Assembly (NCBI GenBank): GCA_937876055.1
Contig: CALEIW010000226.1
Location: 1 to 5,120 of the forward strand
Reading direction: 5' to 3'
DNA length: 5,120 nucleotides
Origin: an uncultured euryarchaeote
Lineage (GTDB): Archaea > Thermoplasmatota > Poseidoniia > Poseidoniales > Thalassarchaeaceae
The stretch's first letter is position 1; every line of letters starts with the position of its first letter. Positions 1 to 5,120 of this stretch are shown here, piece after piece. The position numbers and the translations under genes were made by a program. The notes beneath the pieces were generated by a model. That model was given only the letters and a program-made list of their open reading frames with translations. It made no database searches and was not told the origin of the DNA.

Positions 1-945
1 TTGGTCGAAATGACCATCCTTTATCAGAACATGATTTAGACCACGGAAAAATGCCATGTCGCCGTTGATTTTTATCCTAACATGCCGGTCTGAAATCGAT
101 TTACCAGAACCGAGCATTTCTAGGGGGTTTTGAGGATGTTTGAACTTCTTCATACCGGTCTCAATAAGTGGATTAATGGAAATAACCGAAGCACCGTTTT
201 TCTTGGCATCCCTTAACGCAGTTAGCATCCTAGGATGGTTTGTACCAGGATTTTGTCCTACTACCAATATTAACTCTGCAGAGTTAAAATCTTCTAATTT
301 TACTGTTCCCTTACCGATTCCTATTGAATCTGATAAGGCGAATCCTGAAGATTCGTGACACATATTCGAACAATCTGGCAGATTGTTAGTTCCAAATGCA
401 CGTGCCAATAATTGCCAAAGGAAGGCAGCCTCGTTACTTGTACGACCTGAGGTATAGAAAATAGCTTCATCCGGACTTTTTAACTTGGATAACTCATCTG
501 CAATGATTTCAAACGCATTATCCCAGGTTATAGTAGTGTAATTATTTGAATTACTATCTAACAGCATAGGGGATGTTAATCGACCTTGTCCATTTAGCCA
601 CTCATCTGATTTTTGTGATAGATCAGATACTGAATATTTGGCGAAGAATTCCGCTGTGATTTTCTTTTTCGTTGCTTCATCTGCTACAGCCTTAGCTCCG
701 TTCTCACAAAACTCTGCAATTGTTCTATGGTCATCAGGGTCTGGCCAAGCGCACCCAGGGCAATCGAATCCACCAAATTTGTTTACTTTGGAAAATGAAC
801 TAATTGATTTGGATACGCCAGAACGAGATATGCCGTGCTTAATTGTAGAGATAATTGCAGTCGCTCCCGCTGCTGAGGACGATGTTTCTCCAGTCACTGG
901 AGGTCTATCCTCTAGGGGAGGAGTCTCGACTGTCTCCCTGCTCAC
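1..945 (-). CDS. FdhF/YdeP-family molybdopterin oxidoreductase, N-terminal part
   Basis: This is the first 315 residues of a large molybdopterin oxidoreductase; the frame stays open to the window edge, and the family is usually about 750 residues. It starts at GTG 945, with an in-frame TAA 24 bases upstream and no other start between. After a Ser/Thr-rich N-terminus (about 1-35) comes the family signature FDCPGCAWPDP (60-70) and FCENGAKAVA (79-88). Cys62, Cys65 and Cys80 are candidate Fe-S ligands. The segment NMCHESSGFALSDSIG (194-209) puts Cys196-His197 where E. coli formate dehydrogenase H has Sec-His, so Cys is the likely molybdenum ligand. A typical VVGQNPGTNHPRM stretch follows (228-240). 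Family members are cytoplasmic and carry Mo-bisMGD plus Fe-S. Some are annotated as formate dehydrogenase-like, but the substrate of YdeP-type proteins is unsettled, so formate oxidation is only possible here. fdhD lies 63 bases upstream on the same strand. The family call is firm; the substrate is open. Confidence 0.93.
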   Translation of the reverse strand, partial: MSRETVETPPLEDRPPVTGETSSSAAGATAIISTIKHGISRSGVSKSISSFSKVNKFGGFDCPGCAWPDPDDHRTIAEFCENGAKAVADEATKKKITAEFFAKYSVSDLSQKSDEWLNGQGRLTSPMLLDSNSNNYTTITWDNAFEIIADELSKLKSPDEAIFYTSGRTSNEAAFLWQLLARAFGTNNLPDCSNMCHESSGFALSDSIGIGKGTVKLEDFNSAELILVVGQNPGTNHPRMLTALRDAKKNGASVISINPLIETGMKKFKHPQNPLEMLGSGKSISDRHVRIKINGDMAFFRGLNHVLIKDGHFDQ

Positions 946-977
946 GTCTAACCCAAATGCCGTAACTTATTCATTTT

Positions 978-992
978 GTTGATTTTTTCAAC
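978..992. repeat. Small inverted repeat between fdhD and the oxidoreductase gene
   Basis: The arms GTTGA and TCAAC flank a five-base T loop (A loop on the minus strand), giving a perfect 5-bp stem in the 63-base gap between two minus-strand genes. The minus strand has no U-tract after the stem, so it is not a convincing intrinsic terminator for fdhD. It may be chance in AT-rich DNA. The minus strand from 974 to 967 also reads ATGAATAA, about 25 bases before the downstream GTG start, which could be a weak archaeal TATA box giving that gene its own transcript. Confidence 0.25.
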
Positions 993-1008
993 CATTTTCT
1001 TTCATTCG

Positions 1009-1806
1009 TTATATGATTCTATTAGGAGCTGAGTGGACTACCATAGAATCTGCTTTGAGGAAACAAACAAGAGTCAAATTATACTCTCTCGCTAGTTCTA
1101 CTGCAAGTGAACTGGCCGCACCAACAGACGCCATAATTGGAAAACCAGCGCGGATGGTTTTCTGTACTAATTCAAATGAAGACCGGCCGGAAACTTGCAA
1201 AATTGTCTCTTCATTGTTCAGCCCTCCATTACGTATCATATGCCCAATTAATTTGTCTAGTGCATTGTGCCTACCAACGTCTTCTCTAGCCGCTATTACG
1301 GCTCCTTTCCGGTCAAATGCTACTGCAGCATGTGTTCCTCCTGTTAATCCAAATAAGGGTTGCTCAGAATTTAACAAATCTAGGTTTTTAGATAATAAAT
1401 CGGATTTTATTTGAAATGATTTGTTCAGTGTGGCATTGTGAATTTTGTGTAAATTTGTCAATGATGTCTTTCCACAAACCCCACATGCTGAAGTCGTTAG
1501 AGTTGTCCGACGTACTGAGTCAAAGTCAATTACAATATCATCACTTATATGGATAGAAACGGTGTTTTTGGATTCGATTATGTCTTCAACCGATTGAAAT
1601 TCATCAATTATGCCCTCTGAGTAGAGAAACCCTACAACCAAATCTAGATCTTCGCCGGGGGTTCGCATAGTAATTCCCATGGGATAGGTCTGGCCATTCT
1701 GTAGAATTTCAATGTACAGCGGTGTTTCAATAGCTAAGGTATCCATTATGCGTTCAGGGCCCTGATTAGAGATGCGAACTGCATCAGACTCCCTCGTCCC
1801 GCTCAC
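1009..1806 (-). CDS. fdhD: FdhD, sulfurtransferase for formate dehydrogenase-type molybdenum cofactor
   Basis: FdhD accepts sulfur from a cysteine desulfurase (IscS in E. coli) and passes it to Mo-bisMGD before the cofactor is inserted into formate dehydrogenase-like enzymes; it acts in the cytoplasm. The 265-residue protein is of normal family length. It shows DTLAIETPLYIEI (22-34), the N-terminal MRTPGEDLDLVVGFLYSEGII block (47-67) and the sulfur-carrying SACGVCGK motif with Cys108 and Cys111. It also has LTGGTHAA (154-161), the hallmark REDVGRHNALDKLIG (174-188) and SGRSSFELVQK (206-216). The start is GTG 1806, the first possible start after an in-frame TAA 18 codons upstream. Met21 is an alternative, but family members usually have such a short lead before the ETPL block. 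The gene probably shares a transcript with the molybdoenzyme gene downstream, its likely client. No lesion is visible. Confidence 0.97.
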   Translation of the reverse strand: MSGTRESDAVRISNQGPERIMDTLAIETPLYIEILQNGQTYPMGITMRTPGEDLDLVVGFLYSEGIIDEFQSVEDIIESKNTVSIHISDDIVIDFDSVRRTTLTTSACGVCGKTSLTNLHKIHNATLNKSFQIKSDLLSKNLDLLNSEQPLFGLTGGTHAAVAFDRKGAVIAAREDVGRHNALDKLIGHMIRNGGLNNEETILQVSGRSSFELVQKTIRAGFPIMASVGAASSLAVELAREYNLTLVCFLKADSMVVHSAPNRII

Positions 1807-1897
1807 GTGTGGCCTAACAAGACCTATTCTATTGGATTGACGGAAGCGGAGTTAAACACAGGAATGGTTGATATATGGGTCTCTAGAGGTAGGATAC
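1807..1897. promoter_or_regulatory. Divergent promoter region between fdhD and the A-type carrier gene
   Basis: These 91 bases must hold the promoters of both divergent units. On the plus strand an AT-rich box, TTGATATAT (1868-1876), is centred about 26 bases before GTG 1898, the usual archaeal TATA distance for a transcript starting at or near the start codon. On the minus strand TGTTTAAC (1858-1851) is the best TATA candidate for fdhD and would give a leader of roughly 20 bases. The two boxes are only about 10 bases apart, so the two promoters could compete or be regulated together. The boxes were read by eye, with no transcript evidence. Confidence 0.4.
1886..1890 (+). promoter_or_regulatory. 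SD-like GAGGT supporting the GTG start at 1898
   Basis: GAGGT lies seven bases before GTG 1898, a good Shine-Dalgarno match and spacing. The alternative in-frame TTG at 1868 has only a poorly spaced AGGA. This favours the shorter protein. If transcription instead begins at the GTG, as the TATA-like box would predict, this sequence would not be in the mRNA; either reading supports the same start. Confidence 0.45.
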
Positions 1898-2284
1898 GTG
1901 TCGATTATTGACGGGGGTGGCTTCTCACTGCCTATAGCTACGGTAAGTGAACGGGTAGAAGTCAATATCGAAGTTACAGATGCAGCAAGATCTGCGGTTA
2001 AATCTGCAATTGGTGAACAAGTTGACAGCCATGTACTAATCATCAGCGCTAAGGCTGGTGGCTGTTCAGGATATCTCTATGATATGGTGATTGTAGAACG
2101 ACCTAATGAAGAAGGATTTCAAGAAATCAATGTAGATGGAGTAAAGATTCTCATACATGACAATGATAGTTCGTTACTTAACGGTCTAAAACTCGACTTC
2201 AAGGACTCCTTAATGGGAGGCGGCTTCCACATGGATAATCCCAATGCGGATAGAGCGTGTGGCTGTGGACAATCATTCGGCTGA
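1898..2284 (+). CDS. A-type iron-sulfur carrier protein (IscA/ErpA/HesB family)
   Basis: The product is a small cytoplasmic scaffold/carrier that binds an Fe-S cluster or iron and delivers clusters to apo-enzymes. From GTG 1898 it has 128 residues. The conserved domain begins near residue 22 (VNIEVTDAARSAV), after a leader of about 20 residues that is longer than in E. coli IscA (107 residues). The three cysteine ligands are in place: Cys56 in AGGCSGYLY, then Cys121 and Cys123 in CGCGQSFG at the C-terminus, giving the classic C-x64-C-x-C spacing. The SLMGGGFHMDNPNADRACGCG tail is highly typical. An in-frame TTG at 1868 would add ten residues (IYGSLEVGY) with no family match; GTG 1898 is preferred for its GAGGT and its distance from the TATA-like box. 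A YgfZ/IBA57-type gene follows after 23 bases, so the two are probably one operon acting together in [4Fe-4S] cluster assembly. I cannot tell IscA, ErpA and SufA subtypes apart. Confidence 0.95.
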   Translation: MSIIDGGGFSLPIATVSERVEVNIEVTDAARSAVKSAIGEQVDSHVLIISAKAGGCSGYLYDMVIVERPNEEGFQEINVDGVKILIHDNDSSLLNGLKLDFKDSLMGGGFHMDNPNADRACGCGQSFG

Positions 2285-2295
2285 AATGATTCATT

Positions 2296-2300
2296 GGTGG
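2296..2300 (+). promoter_or_regulatory. SD-like GGTGG before the ygfZ-like gene
   Basis: GGTGG sits seven bases before ATG 2308, inside the 23-base gap after the A-type carrier stop. It is a partial match to the anti-SD sequence. It fits translation of an internal operon gene and supports the ATG chosen. Confidence 0.4.
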
Positions 2301-2307
2301 CTGAAAG

Positions 2308-3213
2308 ATGATTCCACCATTAGCGGAGATAGTAGAGATACCTACTTCCGTGACTTTAGTTTCCGGGAAAGATGCTAGAAATCATCTAAATCGGATGTTA
2401 ACATCAGACATTTCCGAAGATTCCTTTTTGGCTCGAAAAGAATCCTTGATTTGCGATTTGAATGGTCGCATAGCAAGCCATCAATTACACGCAGATTTAG
2501 GTGAACAAATATTATTGTTTCATCATGAATCTGTATCCGAAATCCTCCGAACCAATCTTACCAGCGGCATACCATGGAATGAAGAGATACAAATTTCAAG
2601 TGGAGACGGAGCTATTCGTCGGATGCTCATTTATGGTAAAAATCCCGAAAAACTGCTTGAGAAGGTTGGAATCAATTGTACCGAACTGACTTCAGATCGT
2701 TGGGCAGAATTTCAGGATGTTATGATCGCGAATATACATAATGGGGCCGATTTTAGAATCTATGAACTGCTAATTCCAATCAGAAATTATACCACAATCA
2801 ACCAATTATTGGAAGAACATGGCGCCATCCAAGGGGAAGCCAACTCAGGTATTGCCGTTAAATCGAAGGCAGGTATTATTGATTTATCAATAGGAATAGA
2901 TGGTAAAATACCATTTGATTTAGGCCTAGAAGGTCTTGTTGATCTAAAAAAAGGGTGTTACCCTGGCCAAGAGATTCATGCTAGAATGGAGAGTAGGGAG
3001 GCTATCAACAAGACCGCTTCCAGTTTCTCGTCAATTGTTCAACTACCGTTGGGTAAAGTAAGAACAACAGAAAACCACCGAATGGAGGTCATTAGTTCTG
3101 AACAATTAGGGCAAGAATGGATAAGCATATTGATTCATAGGAAAGATCTCGATATATATTCTGAGATTCAATTAAAATCTGCAGATGATGAGATTATTAT
3201 CAAGAACGTTTGA
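2308..3213 (+). CDS. ygfZ: YgfZ/IBA57/GcvT-like folate-binding Fe-S assembly protein
   Basis: YgfZ (bacteria) and IBA57 (mitochondria) are tetrahydrofolate-binding proteins with the GcvT fold that help A-type carriers make or repair [4Fe-4S] proteins. The 301-residue product is slightly shorter than E. coli YgfZ (about 326). The N-terminal part shows VTLVSGKDARNHLNRMLTSD (15-34) and LICDLNGRIASHQLHADLG (47-65), typical of the fold. The diagnostic motif KGCYPGQE is complete at 215-222, with Cys217 as the conserved functional cysteine, followed by IHARMESRE. The C-terminal barrel (about 233-301) is weakly conserved and short. Aminomethyltransferase GcvT is the main alternative, but the KGCYPGQE motif, the length and the A-type carrier gene 23 bases upstream argue for YgfZ/IBA57. 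The stop overlaps the end of the opposite-strand membrane gene by 14 bases. Confidence 0.93.
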   Translation: MIPPLAEIVEIPTSVTLVSGKDARNHLNRMLTSDISEDSFLARKESLICDLNGRIASHQLHADLGEQILLFHHESVSEILRTNLTSGIPWNEEIQISSGDGAIRRMLIYGKNPEKLLEKVGINCTELTSDRWAEFQDVMIANIHNGADFRIYELLIPIRNYTTINQLLEEHGAIQGEANSGIAVKSKAGIIDLSIGIDGKIPFDLGLEGLVDLKKGCYPGQEIHARMESREAINKTASSFSSIVQLPLGKVRTTENHRMEVISSEQLGQEWISILIHRKDLDIYSEIQLKSADDEIIIKNV

Positions 3214-4285
3214 GTTTATCTAAATCATTAAGGTTGATTTTTTCACCTTGTTCTACCCATTGCCTAAGTGTCATTACGCGGGAAATTTTTAGCATACCTA
3301 GATTTCTCGTGAAAAGGTACAATTGTGGCTCAAATTCATCAATCATTTGATTTTGGAACTTTACACGTACTGACTCAGCCCTAGATCGGAAAAATGATAT
3401 TTCTACTGCGACACCAATCATGGTTGCAGTGTAAAGGACTAATAATATTGCTAATGAGAAAATTACAGGATCCCCAAACATTTCTCCAGACCTTAATTCG
3501 GTACCATAGAAAATTTGTCTAGAGATTAGAAATAACAACCCAACTCCTACCCAAGGCCCAAGCATATCTTCTACGAAAGTACCCATAGGTAGAAGCCTCC
3601 TATTTCCAGTATCTGCAAACACCATTGTACTCAAAGTTCCTGCTCTAATCACGGAAATGAAGGCTACTAGAATAATGTAAACTACACCTGATACAATCAT
3701 CACGGATTGTGTATCTAAAGGCAGGTAGGTAACGATCAGAAATGCGAATAAACCTAAAAATACTGTAATTGGCATGCGATTTATTGAGGATAATACAGGG
3801 TCTGGATTTTTGAGTCCATCCTCTACTCTCGGTATACCAATAATTTCCCATCTAGTAATTTTTTGAACGGTAATTCCTATCCATAGCAATACCCTTTTTT
3901 CAATTAGAAGCCATTGGAAGAACCATAAAATTGGCATTAATGGAATCGCTAATAGAGCAGCAAATAAACCTAGAAAAGGCCACACTACGAGACCTGGCAT
4001 CAATAGAAAGTGCTTGACCTTCATCGGAAACAGTAAATCAGATTCGATCCTTGATTGCCTTTCTGGATCTATGCTAACTATCCTAGCTTCAGCGTCTAAT
4101 TCCTTTCTAAATCTACTAAGTGGTAGACCTGCATCCAGTACTAAACGTACTTTTTCCCTATAATGCACATGTTCGGGTTCTGTCCCAACCCACCATTTCC
4201 AACCTAAGGACAATGGAATCGCAAGAAATACTGGAGTTAGAAGAATGAGTATGGCGGTAATCAGCGATTCCAAGGAAGCCGCCAT
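3200..4285 (-). CDS. Multi-pass membrane protein of unknown function
   Basis: I do not recognise this 361-residue protein. ATG 4285 is immediately preceded by an in-frame TAG, so the start is secure. Hydrophobic stretches suggest six or seven membrane segments: about 8-29, a long one or a hairpin at 93-127, 172-190, 194-214, 242-257 and 274-296. Between the first two lies a charged loop (about 36-91) with many Arg, Glu and Asp residues. A second polar stretch, about 143-171, includes IPRVEDGLKNPDP. The C-terminal tail (about 298-361) is hydrophilic and charged, and ends in LNDLDKLKRS. Aromatic residues cluster near the membrane ends (WKWW 29-32, WFFQW 121-125). No catalytic motif, metal-binding Cys/His cluster or transporter signature is visible. 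The gene stands alone on its strand, converges on and overlaps the ygfZ-like gene by 14 bases, and is divergent from serA, so its surroundings give no firm clue to its role. Codon use looks like that of its neighbours and the frame is intact, so it is probably a real lineage-specific gene. Confidence 0.85.
   Translation of the reverse strand: MAASLESLITAILILLTPVFLAIPLSLGWKWWVGTEPEHVHYREKVRLVLDAGLPLSRFRKELDAEARIVSIDPERQSRIESDLLFPMKVKHFLLMPGLVVWPFLGLFAALLAIPLMPILWFFQWLLIEKRVLLWIGITVQKITRWEIIGIPRVEDGLKNPDPVLSSINRMPITVFLGLFAFLIVTYLPLDTQSVMIVSGVVYIILVAFISVIRAGTLSTMVFADTGNRRLLPMGTFVEDMLGPWVGVGLLFLISRQIFYGTELRSGEMFGDPVIFSLAILLVLYTATMIGVAVEISFFRSRAESVRVKFQNQMIDEFEPQLYLFTRNLGMLKISRVMTLRQWVEQGEKINLNDLDKLKRS
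3238..3243 (+). terminator. Possible T-tract terminator after the ygfZ-like gene
   Basis: A run of six T lies 25 bases after the ygfZ-like stop. T-rich tracts are enough to end transcription in many archaea. An imperfect inverted repeat (AAGGTTGA and TCACCTT, 3231-3249) surrounds the run, but with the T tract in the loop, so it is not a normal bacterial terminator. The tract also lies inside the coding end of the opposite-strand gene, where it may simply reflect Glu-Lys-Ile codons. Confidence 0.25.
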
Positions 4286-4312
4286 GACCTAAACGGCTAG
4301 ACATAACCCCAA

Positions 4313-4320
4313 GAAATAAA
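4313..4320 (-). promoter_or_regulatory. TATA-like box upstream of the membrane protein gene
   Basis: The minus strand reads TTTATTTC, centred about 31 bases before ATG 4285. As an archaeal TATA box it would place the transcript start some five bases before the ATG, an almost leaderless mRNA. AGGT just before the ATG is too close to be a good Shine-Dalgarno site. The box was read by eye only. Confidence 0.35.
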
Positions 4321-4353
4321 CGGTCTATTTTCAGGGTATTGTTTGAAATCTGA

Positions 4354-4380
4354 GATATTTCGATTATGCCAGAATATTTT
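4354..4380 (+). promoter_or_regulatory. AT-rich promoter candidates for serA
   Basis: Two AT-rich boxes precede serA in the 112-base divergent gap: GATATTT (4354-4360) and GAATATTTT (4372-4380). Read as archaeal TATA boxes they would place transcript starts near 4382 and 4400. The first suits ATG 4398 with a short leader; the second would leave ATG 4398 at or just outside the mRNA and would suit GTG 4431 instead. I cannot choose between them from the sequence. Confidence 0.3.
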
Positions 4381-4397
4381 CAAGTTTAGCGGAACAA

Positions 4398-5120
4398 ATG
4401 TTCATCTCATTGTTAGTACCCCATGAGACTGTGGGTAGGATAGCAGTCACTGATGGAATGGATCCTGTGGCCGTCAACAAATTGCTGAATGCGGGATACG
4501 AAGTTATCGAACGCCACTACGACAAAGAAGAGTTGCTAAATGGTGCATTATCTGATTTTGATGCCGTAGTAGTTAGGAGCGCGACAAAATTAACTTCTGA
4601 AGTGATTTCAAATTCTGGCCAGTTGTCTTTCATTGGGAGAGCCGGAGTTGGGGTCGACAACATCGACATAAAGGCGGCCTCTCGTTCAGGTATAGTTGTC
4701 TGTAACACGCCTCAATCTTCCACAAATAGCGTTGTTGAATTAACCATTGGTCATCTATTAGCCTCATGTAGATATATCACAAGGGGCGACCGGGGTCTAC
4801 GAGAAGGATTGTGGGAAAAAAAACAATTGAAAGGAACAGAATTGAGTGGTAAGAGGTTAGGTCTAGTTGGATTTGGAAGGATTGCGCAGGGGGTCGCGAC
4901 CGTAGCAGTGGCTATGGGAATGGAATGTCACGCATACGATCCATATCTACCAGCAAATATTGCCCGGCAATTTGATTGTACAATGCATGATGATGTAGAT
5001 TCACTTTTCAGTTTGTGTACGCACATATCCATTCATTGTAATTTAACCGAGGAGACACATCATCTTGTGAATTCTGAGAGAATTATGATGATGTCAACAT
5101 CCGCACCAAACGGTGTTAGT
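4398..5120 (+). CDS. serA: D-3-phosphoglycerate dehydrogenase, N-terminal part
   Basis: SerA oxidises 3-phosphoglycerate to 3-phosphohydroxypyruvate with NAD, the first step of serine synthesis from glycolytic intermediates, in the cytoplasm. The window holds 241 residues of a protein that is usually 400-530. Visible motifs: VVVRSATKLT (57-66), FIGRAGVGVDNIDIKAA (78-94) and NTPQSSTNSVVEL (103-115). The Rossmann loop GLVGFGRIA (155-163) is followed by the acidic residue Asp181 in AYDPY, as expected for NAD rather than NADP. THISIHCNLTEETHHLVN (208-225) lies just before the catalytic Arg region, which falls outside the window along with the catalytic Glu-His pair and any ACT domain. ATG 4398 has a weak GCGGA four bases upstream. 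GTG 4431 would begin GRIAVTDGMDP, closer to the usual SerA N-terminus, so the first 11 residues may not be real. Other 2-hydroxyacid dehydrogenases (glyoxylate or hydroxypyruvate reductase) are less likely, given the TDGMDP start and GRAGVGVDNID. Confidence 0.9.
   Translation, partial: MFISLLVPHETVGRIAVTDGMDPVAVNKLLNAGYEVIERHYDKEELLNGALSDFDAVVVRSATKLTSEVISNSGQLSFIGRAGVGVDNIDIKAASRSGIVVCNTPQSSTNSVVELTIGHLLASCRYITRGDRGLREGLWEKKQLKGTELSGKRLGLVGFGRIAQGVATVAVAMGMECHAYDPYLPANIARQFDCTMHDDVDSLFSLCTHISIHCNLTEETHHLVNSERIMMMSTSAPNGVS

Noticed and set aside
140..358. Short plus-strand open frame
   Set aside because: It is antisense to the NPGTNHPRM region of the oxidoreductase and is a shadow frame.
909..923. 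Imperfect GC-rich palindrome near the start of the oxidoreductase gene
   Set aside because: It lies within coding sequence, has a stem of only five bases and an internal mismatch; no function can be supported.
638..982. Open frame of 114 codons on the plus strand
   Set aside because: It is antisense to the molybdopterin oxidoreductase, whose family motifs are unmistakable on the minus strand; the plus-strand product is low-complexity with no family features.
1013..1414. Open frame of 133 codons on the plus strand
   Set aside because: It lies entirely antisense to fdhD, whose motifs are complete; the plus-strand product has no recognisable feature.
1852..2043. Short minus-strand open frame across the divergent promoter and the A-type carrier gene
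   Set aside because: It is antisense to a gene with clear family motifs, and its product is Ser/Thr/Asp-rich with no domain.
2501..2689. Short open frame inside the ygfZ-like gene
   Set aside because: It is an alternative frame of a gene with clear family motifs.
3645..3851. Short open frame inside the membrane protein gene
   Set aside because: It is a different frame on the same strand; the long hydrophobic frame is the plausible gene.
4517..4708. Short minus-strand open frame opposite serA
   Set aside because: It is antisense to the conserved GRAGVGVDNID region of serA and is a shadow frame.
1..5120. tRNA, rRNA, CRISPR, insertion sequence, prophage or selenocysteine signals
   Set aside because: By eye I found no cloverleaf, no spaced direct repeats, no transposase motifs or terminal inverted repeats, and no in-frame TGA at the Mo-ligand position, which is a Cys codon.

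Overview
The window is an ordinary, densely packed stretch of a low-GC prokaryotic chromosome. It holds six protein genes, two of them cut by the window edges, with no intergenic gap longer than about 112 bases. I see no RNA gene, insertion sequence, CRISPR array or phage gene. The organism cannot be named with certainty. Two AT-rich boxes sit at about the archaeal TATA distance from gene starts, several starts are GTG, and Shine-Dalgarno signals are weak or missing at most of them. This fits a planktonic archaeon such as Marine Group II (Poseidoniia), but a bacterium is not excluded because two starts do have SD-like sequences.

Left part (1-1806, minus strand): a molybdopterin oxidoreductase of the FdhF/YdeP type (its N-terminal 315 residues) lies downstream of fdhD, with 63 bases between them. 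FdhD is the sulfurtransferase that sulfurates the molybdenum bis-guanine-dinucleotide cofactor of formate dehydrogenase-like enzymes, so the pair reads as enzyme plus dedicated maturation factor.

Middle part (1898-3213, plus strand): divergent from fdhD across a 91-base promoter region is a two-gene unit. It encodes an A-type iron-sulfur carrier (IscA/ErpA/HesB family) and a YgfZ/IBA57-type folate-binding protein. In bacteria and mitochondria these two families act together in late [4Fe-4S] cluster assembly. The neighbouring molybdoenzyme is itself expected to need an Fe-S cluster, so the four genes may form one cofactor-maturation neighbourhood; that link is inference from position.

Right part (3200-5120): a minus-strand gene for a multi-pass membrane protein that I do not recognise overlaps the ygfZ-like gene tail to tail by 14 bases. 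Divergent from it, across 112 bases, begins a D-3-phosphoglycerate dehydrogenase (serA; first 241 residues), the first enzyme of the phosphorylated serine pathway.

I found no clearly new biological system. The points most worth a second look are the unknown membrane protein, the IscA-YgfZ pair beside the molybdoenzyme genes, and the start/promoter architecture.
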